15,386 nucleotides of DNA from Betaproteobacteria bacterium (GTDB lineage Bacteria > Pseudomonadota > Gammaproteobacteria > Burkholderiales > SG8-39). Position 1 is the first letter of the stretch, and each line of letters begins with the position of its first letter. Below are positions 1 through 6,840 of this stretch, one piece after another. Under the pieces are notes generated by a model. The model worked only from the letters and a program-made list of their open reading frames with translations, was not told where the DNA came from and did not search any database. The DNA is taken from contig VBCT01000023.1 in NCBI GenBank assembly GCA_005882235.1, positions 1 through 15,386 of the forward strand, written 5' to 3'. The translations under genes were made by a program, and so were the position numbers.

Positions 1-1077
1 AGCAAGCCGCGAAAGCGTGTGATCGATCGCGCCCGTTGGCACATCGGCGCGAAGCAGCGCCACGCCGAGCCGCTGCAGCAGAACAAAATGGACGCGGCCC
101 CCCTTTGCTTTCTTGTCGAGGCGCATCAGTTGCTGCATGCGCTCCGGCGTGATCCCTCTTACGGCTGTCGGTAGCCCCGCGCGCTCGAACAACGAACGGA
201 TGCGAGCGCAGTCGGCCTCCGAGAGATAGCCCAGCTGACGGGACAGGTCTGCCGCCATGACCATCCCGGCCGCCACGGCTTCGCCGTGCAGCCAAGCGCC
301 GTAGCCGAGGCCCGTTTCGATGGCGTGGCCGAACGTATGGCCGAAGTTCAGCAGCGCGCGCAAGCCGCGCTCGCGCTCGTCCTGGGTGACGATCTCGGAC
401 TTGATCGCGATCGACCCGAGCACCGCATGTTCCAGCGCGGCCGGATCGCGCGTCAATAGGCGATCGAGATGGGCTTCGATCCAGCCGAAGAACGCTGCGT
501 CGCGGATCAAGCCGTGCTTGATCACTTCGGCAAGTCCCGAGCGCAACTCGCGCTCGGGCAGGGTTTCCAGGGTTCGCATGTCGGCCACGACCAACTGAGG
601 CTGATGAAAGGCGCCGATCATGTTTTTCCCGAGCGGGTGATTGATCGCGGTCTTGCCGCCGACCGACGAATCCACTTGCGCGAGCAGCGTGGTCGGGATC
701 TGAACCAAGGGCACGCCGCGCTGATAGGTAGCGGCGGCGAATCCCGCCAGGTCCCCGATTACCCCACCCCCCAGGGCGATGATCGTAGTGTCACGCGCGC
801 ATCGCTGCTCGAGCAGCGCATCGAAGATCCCGTTCAGGGTGCGCCAGTCCTTGTGCTCCTCGCCGTCGGGAACCAAGATGCGGACCACCTCGACGCCCTC
901 ACGGGCCAGCGCTCCGGCAATGCGCTCGAGATAGAGCGGCGCCACGGTGGAGTTGGTGACGACGGCCGCTTTCTTTTGCACTAGGAAAGGAACAATGAGA
1001 TCGGCCCGATCGAGAAGCCCGGTACCGACGTGAATTGGATAGGAGCGCTCCCCGAGCGCTACGCTGAGAGTTTGCAT
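1..1077 (-). CDS. aroB: 3-dehydroquinate synthase AroB (C-terminal end cut by window edge)
   Basis: The minus strand from the ATG at 1077 stays open for 359 codons to the left edge, so the gene is nearly complete (the family is usually about 360 residues). Dehydroquinate synthase converts DAHP to 3-dehydroquinate, the second step of the cytoplasmic shikimate pathway, using NAD and a divalent metal. Visible motifs are GGGVIGDLAGF (NAD-binding glycine loop, about residue 102), PTTLLAQVDSSVGGKTAIN (about 128-146), GLAEVIKHG (metal-ligand Glu), NFGHTFGHAIE and LHGEAVAAG (metal-ligand His residues). The start overlaps the last 19 bases of aroK, which implies translational coupling; the upstream Shine-Dalgarno is weak. 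Following aroK is the standard context for aroB. Identity is very secure. Confidence 0.97.
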   Translation of the reverse strand, partial: MQTLSVALGERSYPIHVGTGLLDRADLIVPFLVQKKAAVVTNSTVAPLYLERIAGALAREGVEVVRILVPDGEEHKDWRTLNGIFDALLEQRCARDTTIIALGGGVIGDLAGFAAATYQRGVPLVQIPTTLLAQVDSSVGGKTAINHPLGKNMIGAFHQPQLVVADMRTLETLPERELRSGLAEVIKHGLIRDAAFFGWIEAHLDRLLTRDPAALEHAVLGSIAIKSEIVTQDERERGLRALLNFGHTFGHAIETGLGYGAWLHGEAVAAGMVMAADLSRQLGYLSEADCARIRSLFERAGLPTAVRGITPERMQQLMRLDKKAKGGRVHFVLLQRLGVALLRADVPTGAIDHTLSRLA

Positions 1078-1592
1078 GCTTCGTCGAATCGGGCGAGCAC
1101 CTGCGCAAGCAAGGGGCCGATACCCTGGCGGCCGGTCTCGATCACCAGGTCCGCGACCTCCCGATAGAGCGGATCGCGCACGGTGTAAAGCGCGTCGAGC
1201 CGTTCGCGCGGGTCGCCGCCCTGCAACAGCGGCCTGGACTTGTCGGCGCGGGTGCGCTGCCACAGTACCGGTGGAGGCGCATGAAGGTAGATGACGAAGC
1301 CGCGCGCCCTGAGATTGTCGCGGTTACGGGGATCGAGGACCGCGCCACCCCCCGTAGCGAGCACGATATCGTTCAGTGCGGTCAAGCGTTCGATCACCTC
1401 GGACTCGCGCTTGCGAAATCCGACCTCGCCCTCGATATCGAAGATCACGGCGACGCGCACCCCGGTTCGTGCCTCGATCTCGCGATCGGCATCGTAGAAC
1501 GTCTTGCCGAGGCGCTTGGCGAGCTGGCGACCGACCGTGGTCTTGCCGGCCCCCATCATGCCCACCAGGAAGAGCTTGTGGTTTGTCTTCAC
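1059..1592 (-). CDS. aroK: Shikimate kinase AroK, in frame with the pilQ reading frame
   Basis: Shikimate kinase phosphorylates shikimate with ATP in the cytoplasm. From the GTG at 1592 the product is 177 residues, the normal family length. Motifs with V1 as start: Walker A GMMGAGKT (11-18), shikimate-contact Asp36 in DADREIE, Arg60 in GFRKRE, the GGG at 81-83, lid Arg120 in RPLL, and Arg139 in RDPLY. Family proteins begin a few residues before the FLVGxMGAGK strand, which fits this GTG. An ATG at 1619 in the same frame would add nine residues, but that segment contains the likely promoter. No Shine-Dalgarno precedes the GTG; an extended -10 box places the transcript start on it. No stop separates this frame from pilQ upstream, so an automated caller would report one 914-residue PilQ-AroK protein. 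aroB overlaps the 3' end. Function is certain; the exact start is moderately sure. Confidence 0.93.
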   Translation of the reverse strand: MKTNHKLFLVGMMGAGKTTVGRQLAKRLGKTFYDADREIEARTGVRVAVIFDIEGEVGFRKRESEVIERLTALNDIVLATGGGAVLDPRNRDNLRARGFVIYLHAPPPVLWQRTRADKSRPLLQGGDPRERLDALYTVRDPLYREVADLVIETGRQGIGPLLAQVLARFDEACKLSA

Positions 1593-1607
1593 GGGGATAT
1601 TGTAGCA
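1590..1607 (-). promoter_or_regulatory. Extended -10 promoter for aroK(-aroB), predicted leaderless start
   Basis: On the minus strand TG-C-TACAAT (1607 to 1599) matches the extended -10 pattern TGnTATAAT with one mismatch. The hexamer is followed by a six-base discriminator, ATCCCC, so the predicted +1 falls on the G of the aroK GTG codon (1592-1590). No good -35 hexamer is present at 17 bases (CGAGCC), which is tolerable for an extended -10 promoter. The box lies just downstream of a terminator hairpin, as expected for a new transcription unit. Prediction from sequence only. Confidence 0.5.
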
Positions 1608-1627
1608 ACCCACCCGCATGGGGCTCG

Positions 1628-1654
1628 AAAGCAAAGGGCCGGCATTGCCGGCCC
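1628..1654 (-). terminator. Intrinsic terminator after pilQ
   Basis: On the minus strand an 8-bp perfect stem GGGCCGGC / GCCGGCCC with a 3-base AAT loop (1654-1636) is followed by TTTGCTTT (1635-1628). The hairpin starts 26 bases after the TGA at 1683-1681 that would end pilQ if one base were restored. In the sequence as given it is translated inside the continuous pilQ-aroK frame, which is unusual. The T tract is interrupted by GC, so termination may be partial and allow some read-through into aroK-aroB. Confidence 0.65.
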
Positions 1655-1680
1655 CCTGAGAGTCATGTGGTCCTGCAGCG

Positions 1681-3803
1681 TCAGCGCTGGCTTGAGTGAT
1701 GAATACCAGGAGCTCTGTCTTGTTGTCCGAGCGGGAGTTGTTGCGGAAAAGCACACCGAGCAACGGTATGTCTCCGAAGAACGGCACTTTGGTAATCGTG
1801 GTCTGCAAGGTCTGGGTGTAGATACCGCCGATCACGACCGTGCCGCCGTTTTCCACCAGCACCTGGGTCTGGACGTGCTTGGTGTCGATGGCGAAACCGG
1901 CGTTGGTGCTCTGGCCTACCGAGTCCTTGTTGATGTCCAGGTTCATGATGATGTTGCCGTCGGGCGTTATCTGCGGCTTTACCTTGAGCGCCAAGTTCGC
2001 CTTGCGGAATGAAATCGAGGTTGCGCCGCTCGAAGTCGCCTGCTGATAAGGCAACTCGGTTCCCTGCTCGATGAGCGCTTCGACGTTGTTCGCGGTCATC
2101 ACCCGCGGGCTCGAGATGATCTTGCCCTTGCCGTCGGCCTCCAGAGCCGAGAGCTCTAGCTGAAGCGCTCCGGTCAGTCGATTGGTGATCAACAGGGCGA
2201 TGGAACCTGCGGCCGCGGCATTGCCGACTGGCGCCGCCGGCAAATTGACGCTCAAATTGTCGGGGGTCTTCGTCGTTATGTTCCCCCCACCTGCGGGGAA
2301 CAAGTTGGGAAAGTCGTTTAGCGTCCCGGTCTGGGTCACCGCAACGCCCGACTCGTTGATGCCTATCGGGCTCGGACCCGAGCTGGTGCTGTTCTGGACG
2401 ATCGGGCGGGCCACGTTGCCCAGGCGCACGCCGAGATTCTTCGCAAACGAGTCGTTGGCCTCGACGATCCGCGCCTCGATGAGCACCTGCTGCACCGGGA
2501 CATCGACCTGCCCAAGGAGCTTCCGCACCTCCTCCAGCCGGACCGAGACGTCCTGAACGAACACCTGGTTGGTGCGAAGATCGACCGAGGCAGCGCCACG
2601 CTTGGAAAGAATGCGCTGCTGGGGATCGGCGAGGAGCTTCGCAAAGGCGTCGGCCTTGGCGTAGTTGAGCTGGAAGGTTTCGGTGCGCAGCGGCTCCAGC
2701 TCGGTGATCTGCGCGCTGGACTCCAGGGCGAGTTTCTCCTTGGTCGCAAGCTCGTCGCGGGGCGCGATCCAGATCACGTTGCCGTTCTTGCGCATGTCCA
2801 GGCCGCGGGTCTGAAGAATGATATCGAGCGCCTGGTCCCACGGCACGTCCTTCAGGCGCAGCGTGAGATTCCCGCCCACCGTGTCGCTGGTGATGATGTT
2901 CAGGTCGGTGAAGTCCGCGATGACGTTCAGCACGCTCCTCACTTCGACGTTCTGGAAGTTGAGCGACAGCTTCTCGCCGGAATAGCCGCTGCGCGTGCCC
3001 TGCACCAGTTTGTTGGGATCGTACTGGATCGGTTTCACCTCCAGCACGAACTGCGTGTCGGTCTGGTAGGCATTGTGTTCCCAGAGACCACGGGGTTCGA
3101 TCACCATGCGCACGTTGTCGCCCTGGGGGAAAACGCTGAAGGTTTGCACCGGGGTTGCGAAGTCAACCACGTCGTAACGCTTGCGCAACACGTCGGAAAC
3201 GCTCGTCTTGAGGAAATCCACGATGACCGTTTGTCCTTGCTGGCGGATATCCACGCCGGTCGACGTGTCCGAAAGCTCGACGACGATTCGCCCTTCGCCC
3301 CCGCGCCCGCGTCGGAAATTGACGTCTTTCAGCGCGTGCTGAAGGTCCGCTCTGCCCTCGGCAAAACGCGCGGCGCCGCCGGTCGCGGCCTGCTGCGCGC
3401 CCCCCGTGGCGGCCAATGTGATCAACAGGCTGCTGCCTTCGATCTTGGATTCGTATGGAACCATGTTTCGTAAATTGAGCACTAGGCGGGTGCGCTCGCC
3501 CGCTTGCACCACGTTCATCGAGCGCAACACCGCCTCGCCGATGTCCTGGCTGTTCCGTCCCAAGCCGTTGGTCGTATCCGGAAAATCGAACGCGATCCGA
3601 GGCGGGTTGGCGATCGTGAAGCTGCCTGGGGCGGCTGCAATCGGGTTCTTCAGAGTCAACCGTATGAGTACCTGGCCGCCGCTCTGCGTGACGTCGAAGT
3701 TTTCGATGCTGTTTTCCTGCGCCGAGGCGACCGACACGAGCAGGAGCAACCCGAGTGGGCAAATCGCCGCCTGAATGAATCTTCGCGCGAGGACATCGTT
3801 CAT
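1681..3803 (-). CDS. pilQ: Type IV pilus secretin PilQ, with probable frameshift at its 3' end
   Basis: PilQ forms the outer-membrane ring through which the type IV pilus passes. In order: signal peptide (residues 1-28, cleavage after ASA), two AMIN peptidoglycan-binding domains (about 33-115 and 150-255), the secretin short N-terminal domain (about 275-350, ending near the VIWIAPRDEL segment), an N1 domain (about 370-435), and the secretin core (about 530-703) with VPFFGDIPLLGVLFRN and the final strand TELLVFIT. The ATG at 3803 shares one base with the pilP TAA and has a strong GGAGGAGGG site 5 bases upstream. After LLVFIT, where homologs normally have P-K/R-I or similar and then stop soon, the frame reads Q-A-S-A-D and continues into aroK. 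One extra C near 1694 would give I-T-P-S-Q-R-stop at 1681 and a 707-residue protein, close to the roughly 700-760 of known PilQ. The end given here is that inferred end; the frame as read ends at 1059. Confidence 0.93.
1690..1697 (-). other. Probable single-base deletion site at the end of pilQ
   Basis: The minus strand reads ATC ACT CAA GCC in the pilQ frame (1700-1689). Reading ACT CCA AGC CAG CGC TGA requires one more C at about 1694. That change restores the Thr-Pro expected after the last secretin strand and reaches a TGA within four codons. It could be a true mutation or a sequencing or assembly error; the window alone cannot decide. Confidence 0.6.
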
Positions 3804-4333
3804 TATTTCCCTCCTCCGACTTCCTGCAACTGCAAGGTGCTCTGACGTTCGGTCCAGTCGCCCACCGCATCCTGGATGAGCTCACGCAGCTGAATCTGGC
3901 TTTCGGTAATCGTGGTGATAAGGCCGAAATTCTGGCCCATGTAGTTGCCGATTTTGACGCGGTACAGGCCCGTATCGGCTTTGACCAGCGCAAAATTCGC
4001 CTTCCTCTGCTGCAGAACGCCGACCATCTTCAGCGACTCCAGCGGATAAGCTTCAAGCGGTTCCTTGGGCCGGTTCAGATCGGGCTTGAGTCCGCCACCG
4101 CCGCCGGTGCCCGCCGATTTCGTGACGAGCTCGATTTTCGCGCTGCTGAAGGGATCCGGTTGATCGAAAGCCTTGTACGGTACCGGCTCGTAAGGCTTCA
4201 CGACGGGCAAGGGGTCGATCCTTCCGCGCAAATCCTTGGTCTTGTCTTTCAGTTCGGACTTGAGGTCGCCGAATTCCTCGCCGCCACACGCCGCGAGCAA
4301 CAACCCGAGCGCTATGGCCGGTACCGCCTTCAT
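3803..4333 (-). CDS. pilP: Type IV pilus inner-membrane lipoprotein PilP
   Basis: PilP is a 176-residue periplasmic lipoprotein that joins the PilN/PilO complex to the N-terminal domains of PilQ. The N-terminus is a short lipoprotein signal with lipobox LLAAC (Cys16). A flexible stretch rich in Lys, Pro and Gly follows (about 20-85, including a run of five Gly near 78-82), then the compact beta domain (about 90-165) with LESLKMVGVLQQ, ANFALVKADTGLYRVKIGNYMGQNFG and a WTERQSTLQLQE end. The ATG overlaps the pilO TGA as ATGA, and the stop TAA overlaps the pilQ ATG by one base, so translation is probably coupled. An AAGGCGGG site lies upstream. Length and order match other PilP proteins. Confidence 0.96.
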   Translation of the reverse strand: MKAVPAIALGLLLAACGGEEFGDLKSELKDKTKDLRGRIDPLPVVKPYEPVPYKAFDQPDPFSSAKIELVTKSAGTGGGGGLKPDLNRPKEPLEAYPLESLKMVGVLQQRKANFALVKADTGLYRVKIGNYMGQNFGLITTITESQIQLRELIQDAVGDWTERQSTLQLQEVGGGK

Positions 4334-4968
4334 TTTTTACCCGCCTTGACGCCCTTTGCCGCCCTGCTTTGGGCCGCCACTTCCTCCTCGTCCAGGTAAC
4401 GGAAGGTCTTCGCCGTGACGTCCATGACGAGCGAGCCGTCTTTTCCTCCTGTCAGCCCGATATCGTTCAGCGTGACGATGCGCGAGAGCTGTCCGATATC
4501 GCTCGCGAACTGCCCCATATCGTGATAGCTGCCAGCGAGTTTCAAGGTGACCGGCAGCTCGGCATAGAATTCGCGCTTGGTTTCCGCCGCAGCCGGCCTA
4601 AACAGCTCGAATTGCAGGCCGCGACCGAGCCCGGCCTGGTTGATGTCCACGAGCAGCGCGTCCATTTGCGACCGATTGGGAAGCTGCCTCAGCAGGGCGC
4701 CGAAGGAGCTGTCGATTTCGCGCAGCTGCTGACGGTAGAGATCGAGATTGATCGCCTGTTGCTGCTTCGCGACGTACTCGTCTTTGAGCTTCGCTTCCTG
4801 TGCGCGCCCCGCCTCGAGCGACTCCATCTCCTCCTGCCAATCGAGGAAGTAACCCAACGCGACGATGCCGATCAGCACCCCGAGCAGCAGCATCGCCTTG
4901 GGTAATGGCGGCCACGCGCCCGGATCGCGCGTGTTGAGATTCCTGAATTGTTCGAGGAATTTCTGCAT
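4330..4968 (-). CDS. pilO: Type IV pilus assembly protein PilO
   Basis: PilO (212 residues) is a bitopic inner-membrane protein that pairs with PilN in the pilus alignment subcomplex. A short cytoplasmic N-terminus (1-23) is followed by one membrane segment (about 24-43, around AMLLLGVLIGIVALGYF), a periplasmic coiled coil (about 45-95, rich in Glu, Gln, Lys and Leu), and a ferredoxin-like periplasmic domain (about 100-190) with ELPVTLKLAGSYHDMGQFASDIG. The C-terminus is a charged Ala/Lys tail. The ATG lies 6 bases after the pilN stop with a GAGAG-type ribosome site, and the TGA overlaps the pilP ATG. It is identified by domain layout and by its place between pilN and pilP. Confidence 0.95.
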   Translation of the reverse strand: MQKFLEQFRNLNTRDPGAWPPLPKAMLLLGVLIGIVALGYFLDWQEEMESLEAGRAQEAKLKDEYVAKQQQAINLDLYRQQLREIDSSFGALLRQLPNRSQMDALLVDINQAGLGRGLQFELFRPAAAETKREFYAELPVTLKLAGSYHDMGQFASDIGQLSRIVTLNDIGLTGGKDGSLVMDVTAKTFRYLDEEEVAAQSRAAKGVKAGKK

Positions 4969-4974
4969 CGGCTC

Positions 4975-5577
4975 TCAGCCTTTGGCCGCAGCAGCCTTGG
5001 GCCCGGCCTTACCCGACTTGCCGGCATCTTCGGTCTGGACCTGCTTCAGGCTCACGTTCATGATGAATTCGGAAACGCGCTTATTGCTTACGACTACGGC
5101 TTTGATCTCGACCAGATCGGGGTTCTCAAGGTAAGGCGACGCCGCGAAATTACGCATGAGGGTTGAGACTCGCGCGTTGGATTGCGCGTAGCCCGTCATG
5201 TTGATTTTCAAGCCGGTCTGCTTGATCGCCTTGAGGTAGACGCCATCGGGTACTTGCTGAACCAGCTCCTGCAACATATAAACGGCCTGGGCACGGTCTG
5301 CTTGCAGCCGCTCGATGATCTGCTTGCGCGCGAGCAAAGCTGCGATCTCGGTTTTCAGCTTCTTGATCTCCTCGATTTCCTTGTCGAGCCTGACGTTCTC
5401 CCTTTTCAGGAATTCATTGCGGTCGCTTTGTACCGCGATGTATCCCGCAATGGTGAGGTGCACGGCACCGACGATCAGGAGTCCGAGCACGGCCACCATA
5501 CCTCCCAGCACGCCAAGATGCTGGCGCTGGGCCTTGCGGCGCGCCTCGCGCCAGGGGAGCAGATTGATGCGAATCAC
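4975..5577 (-). CDS. pilN: Type IV pilus assembly protein PilN (GTG start)
   Basis: PilN (200 residues) is an inner-membrane partner of PilO whose cytoplasmic tail docks on PilM. The N-terminus carries the characteristic INLLPWREARR motif (residues 3-13), the known PilM-binding element. A membrane segment spans about 22-48, a coiled coil about 52-85, and a ferredoxin-like periplasmic domain follows (LQELVQQVPDGVYLKAIKQ and the rest). The C-terminus is a Lys/Ala/Gly-rich tail. The start codon is GTG: GTGA overlaps the pilM TGA, so translation is coupled, and GGAG lies 9 bases upstream. No other start could retain the INLLP motif. Confidence 0.95.
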   Translation of the reverse strand: MIRINLLPWREARRKAQRQHLGVLGGMVAVLGLLIVGAVHLTIAGYIAVQSDRNEFLKRENVRLDKEIEEIKKLKTEIAALLARKQIIERLQADRAQAVYMLQELVQQVPDGVYLKAIKQTGLKINMTGYAQSNARVSTLMRNFAASPYLENPDLVEIKAVVVSNKRVSEFIMNVSLKQVQTEDAGKSGKAGPKAAAAKG

Positions 5578-6659
5578 GGATCAAATCTCCGCATGGCGAG
5601 TCCGCAAGCGACCATCAGCGAGGCCGCATCCGCGACCAGTTTCTTTAGCGACACGCGCGGCGAAATCGCCATGCTTGCGAAAGGATTGGCGACCAGAGCG
5701 TTGATCTGGGTGCGGCTCTGCACCATCTCGTCGAGCCCCGGAATCACCGCTGAGCCCCCGGTGAGCAGAACGTGCTCGACGGAGGTGTACTGGGTCGATG
5801 TAAAGAAGAACTGCACTGCCCGCTGGATTTCCAGCGCCGCGTTCTCCATGAAGGGGCGCAGCACTTCCGCTTCGTAGTTCTCCGGCAGCCCCCCGGAGCG
5901 CTTGGCCGCTTCGGCTTCCTCAAGGCTCATCCCGTACACGCGCATGATGTCCTGCGTGAGCTGGCTACCGCCGAACGCCTGCTCGCGCGTGTACACGGTC
6001 TGCTCGTTGCGCAGCACCGTGACGTTCATGACGTTCGCGCCCAAATCGACCAGCGCAATATTCTGGTCTTTGCCGTTATCGGGGAATTGCTGCTGGATCA
6101 GCTCGAAGGAAGATTGGATCGCGTAGGACTCGACGTCCATGACTATGGCTTTGAGTCCCGAGGCTTCCGCCACCGCGACGCGGTCTTCCACCTTTTCCTT
6201 GCGTGAGGCAGCGATCAGCACTTCGACCTCTTCCGGTCCCGACGGAGAAGGTCCCACCACCTGAAAGTCCAGGTTGACCTCCTCGAGCGCAAATGGGATG
6301 TACTGGTTGGCTTCGGTTTCGACTTGAACCTCCAGCTCTTCATCGCGCAGCCCCGCCGGTACGATGATCTTCTTGGTGATCACCGCGGCCGTGGGCAGGG
6401 CCAAGGCGACGTTTTTTGTGCGCGTCGCCATTCTCTTCCAGCCGCGCTGCACGGCGTCGACCACGGCGTCGAGGTTGGTGATGTTGCCATCCAGGACGGC
6501 GTCCTTCGGCAACGCCTCGATCGCATAACGCTCGACGCGCGGATTTCCCCTGCCGGCATCGGCGAGCTCTACCAGCTTCACCGAAGACGAGGAAATGTCC
6601 ATCCCGAACAGCGGTGGCGCTTTCGGCTTGAAAATATCGAAATTCAAATTCAGCTGCAA
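5574..6659 (-). CDS. pilM: Type IV pilus assembly ATPase-fold protein PilM (TTG start)
   Basis: PilM (361 residues) is a cytoplasmic actin/FtsA-like protein that binds nucleotide and the PilN tail, anchoring the inner-membrane alignment complex. The first phosphate-binding strand is LFGMDISSSSVKLVELA (about 17-33). Later signatures are NVALALPTAAVITKKI (about 83-98), the second phosphate loop ALVDLGANVMNVTVL (about 202-216), and LLTGGSAVIPGLDEMV (about 300-315), all typical of PilM. The start is TTG with a clear GAAGGAG site 9 bases upstream. The next in-frame ATG (Met20) would remove part of the nucleotide-binding strand, so TTG is preferred. It is the first gene of the operon. Confidence 0.95.
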   Translation of the reverse strand: MQLNLNFDIFKPKAPPLFGMDISSSSVKLVELADAGRGNPRVERYAIEALPKDAVLDGNITNLDAVVDAVQRGWKRMATRTKNVALALPTAAVITKKIIVPAGLRDEELEVQVETEANQYIPFALEEVNLDFQVVGPSPSGPEEVEVLIAASRKEKVEDRVAVAEASGLKAIVMDVESYAIQSSFELIQQQFPDNGKDQNIALVDLGANVMNVTVLRNEQTVYTREQAFGGSQLTQDIMRVYGMSLEEAEAAKRSGGLPENYEAEVLRPFMENAALEIQRAVQFFFTSTQYTSVEHVLLTGGSAVIPGLDEMVQSRTQINALVANPFASMAISPRVSLKKLVADAASLMVACGLAMRRFDP

Positions 6660-6668
6660 CCGGGATTT

Positions 6669-6675
6669 CTCCTTC
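6669..6675 (-). promoter_or_regulatory. Ribosome binding site that fixes the pilM TTG start
   Basis: GAAGGAG on the minus strand, 9 bases before the TTG at 6659. It is the best Shine-Dalgarno in the pilM leader and supports the rare start codon. Confidence 0.7.
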
Positions 6676-6699
6676 AGGTATGGCCGGTTAGGCGCGATT

Positions 6700-6729
6700 A
6701 GTATAATTTACGTTAAATGCTAGCAACAA
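6700..6729 (-). promoter_or_regulatory. Promoter of the pilMNOPQ operon
   Basis: On the minus strand a -35 TTGTTG (6729-6724) and a -10 TATACT (6705-6700) are separated by 18 bases. The predicted start near 6693 gives a leader of about 34 bases that contains the pilM ribosome site. The region is AT-rich compared with the surrounding coding DNA. The -10 overlaps one arm of an inverted repeat (6704-6711 and 6746-6753). Confidence 0.55.
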
Positions 6730-6753
6730 CCCCTCACCCTGTAAAGTAAATTA
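6704..6753. repeat. Inverted repeat in the pilM-ponA divergent control region
   Basis: TAATTTAC (6704-6711) and GTAAATTA (6746-6753) are perfect 8-base inverted copies with centres 42 bases apart, about four helical turns. One arm touches the pil -10 box and the other lies just upstream of the -35. This is the geometry of an operator pair, but AT-rich 8-mers can also pair by chance. Confidence 0.4.
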
Positions 6754-6805
6754 TTCACACGAGATATTAGGTGCTTAGGGTGAACCTGCCGCTGTTTCGG
6801 CTATC

Positions 6806-6811
6806 TATAAT
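6806..6811 (+). promoter_or_regulatory. -10 box of the ponA promoter
   Basis: A perfect TATAAT lies 29 bases before the ponA ATG, giving a predicted start near 6818 and a leader of about 23 bases. No convincing -35 stands at 16-18 bases; the nearest weak match is TGAACC at 6781-6786 (19-base spacing). Confidence 0.5.
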
Positions 6812-6840
6812 GGGCGACCTTTTTTCCGGGTATCCCCTGA

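Noticed and set aside
1617..1619. ATG as an alternative aroK start
   Set aside because: It would add nine residues not seen at the N-terminus of shikimate kinases, has no Shine-Dalgarno, and would place the -10 box inside the gene.
6702..6707. Plus-strand TATAAT as a second ponA promoter
   Set aside because: No -35 at usable spacing, and it is the reverse side of the pil -10 region; the TATAAT at 6806 is better placed.
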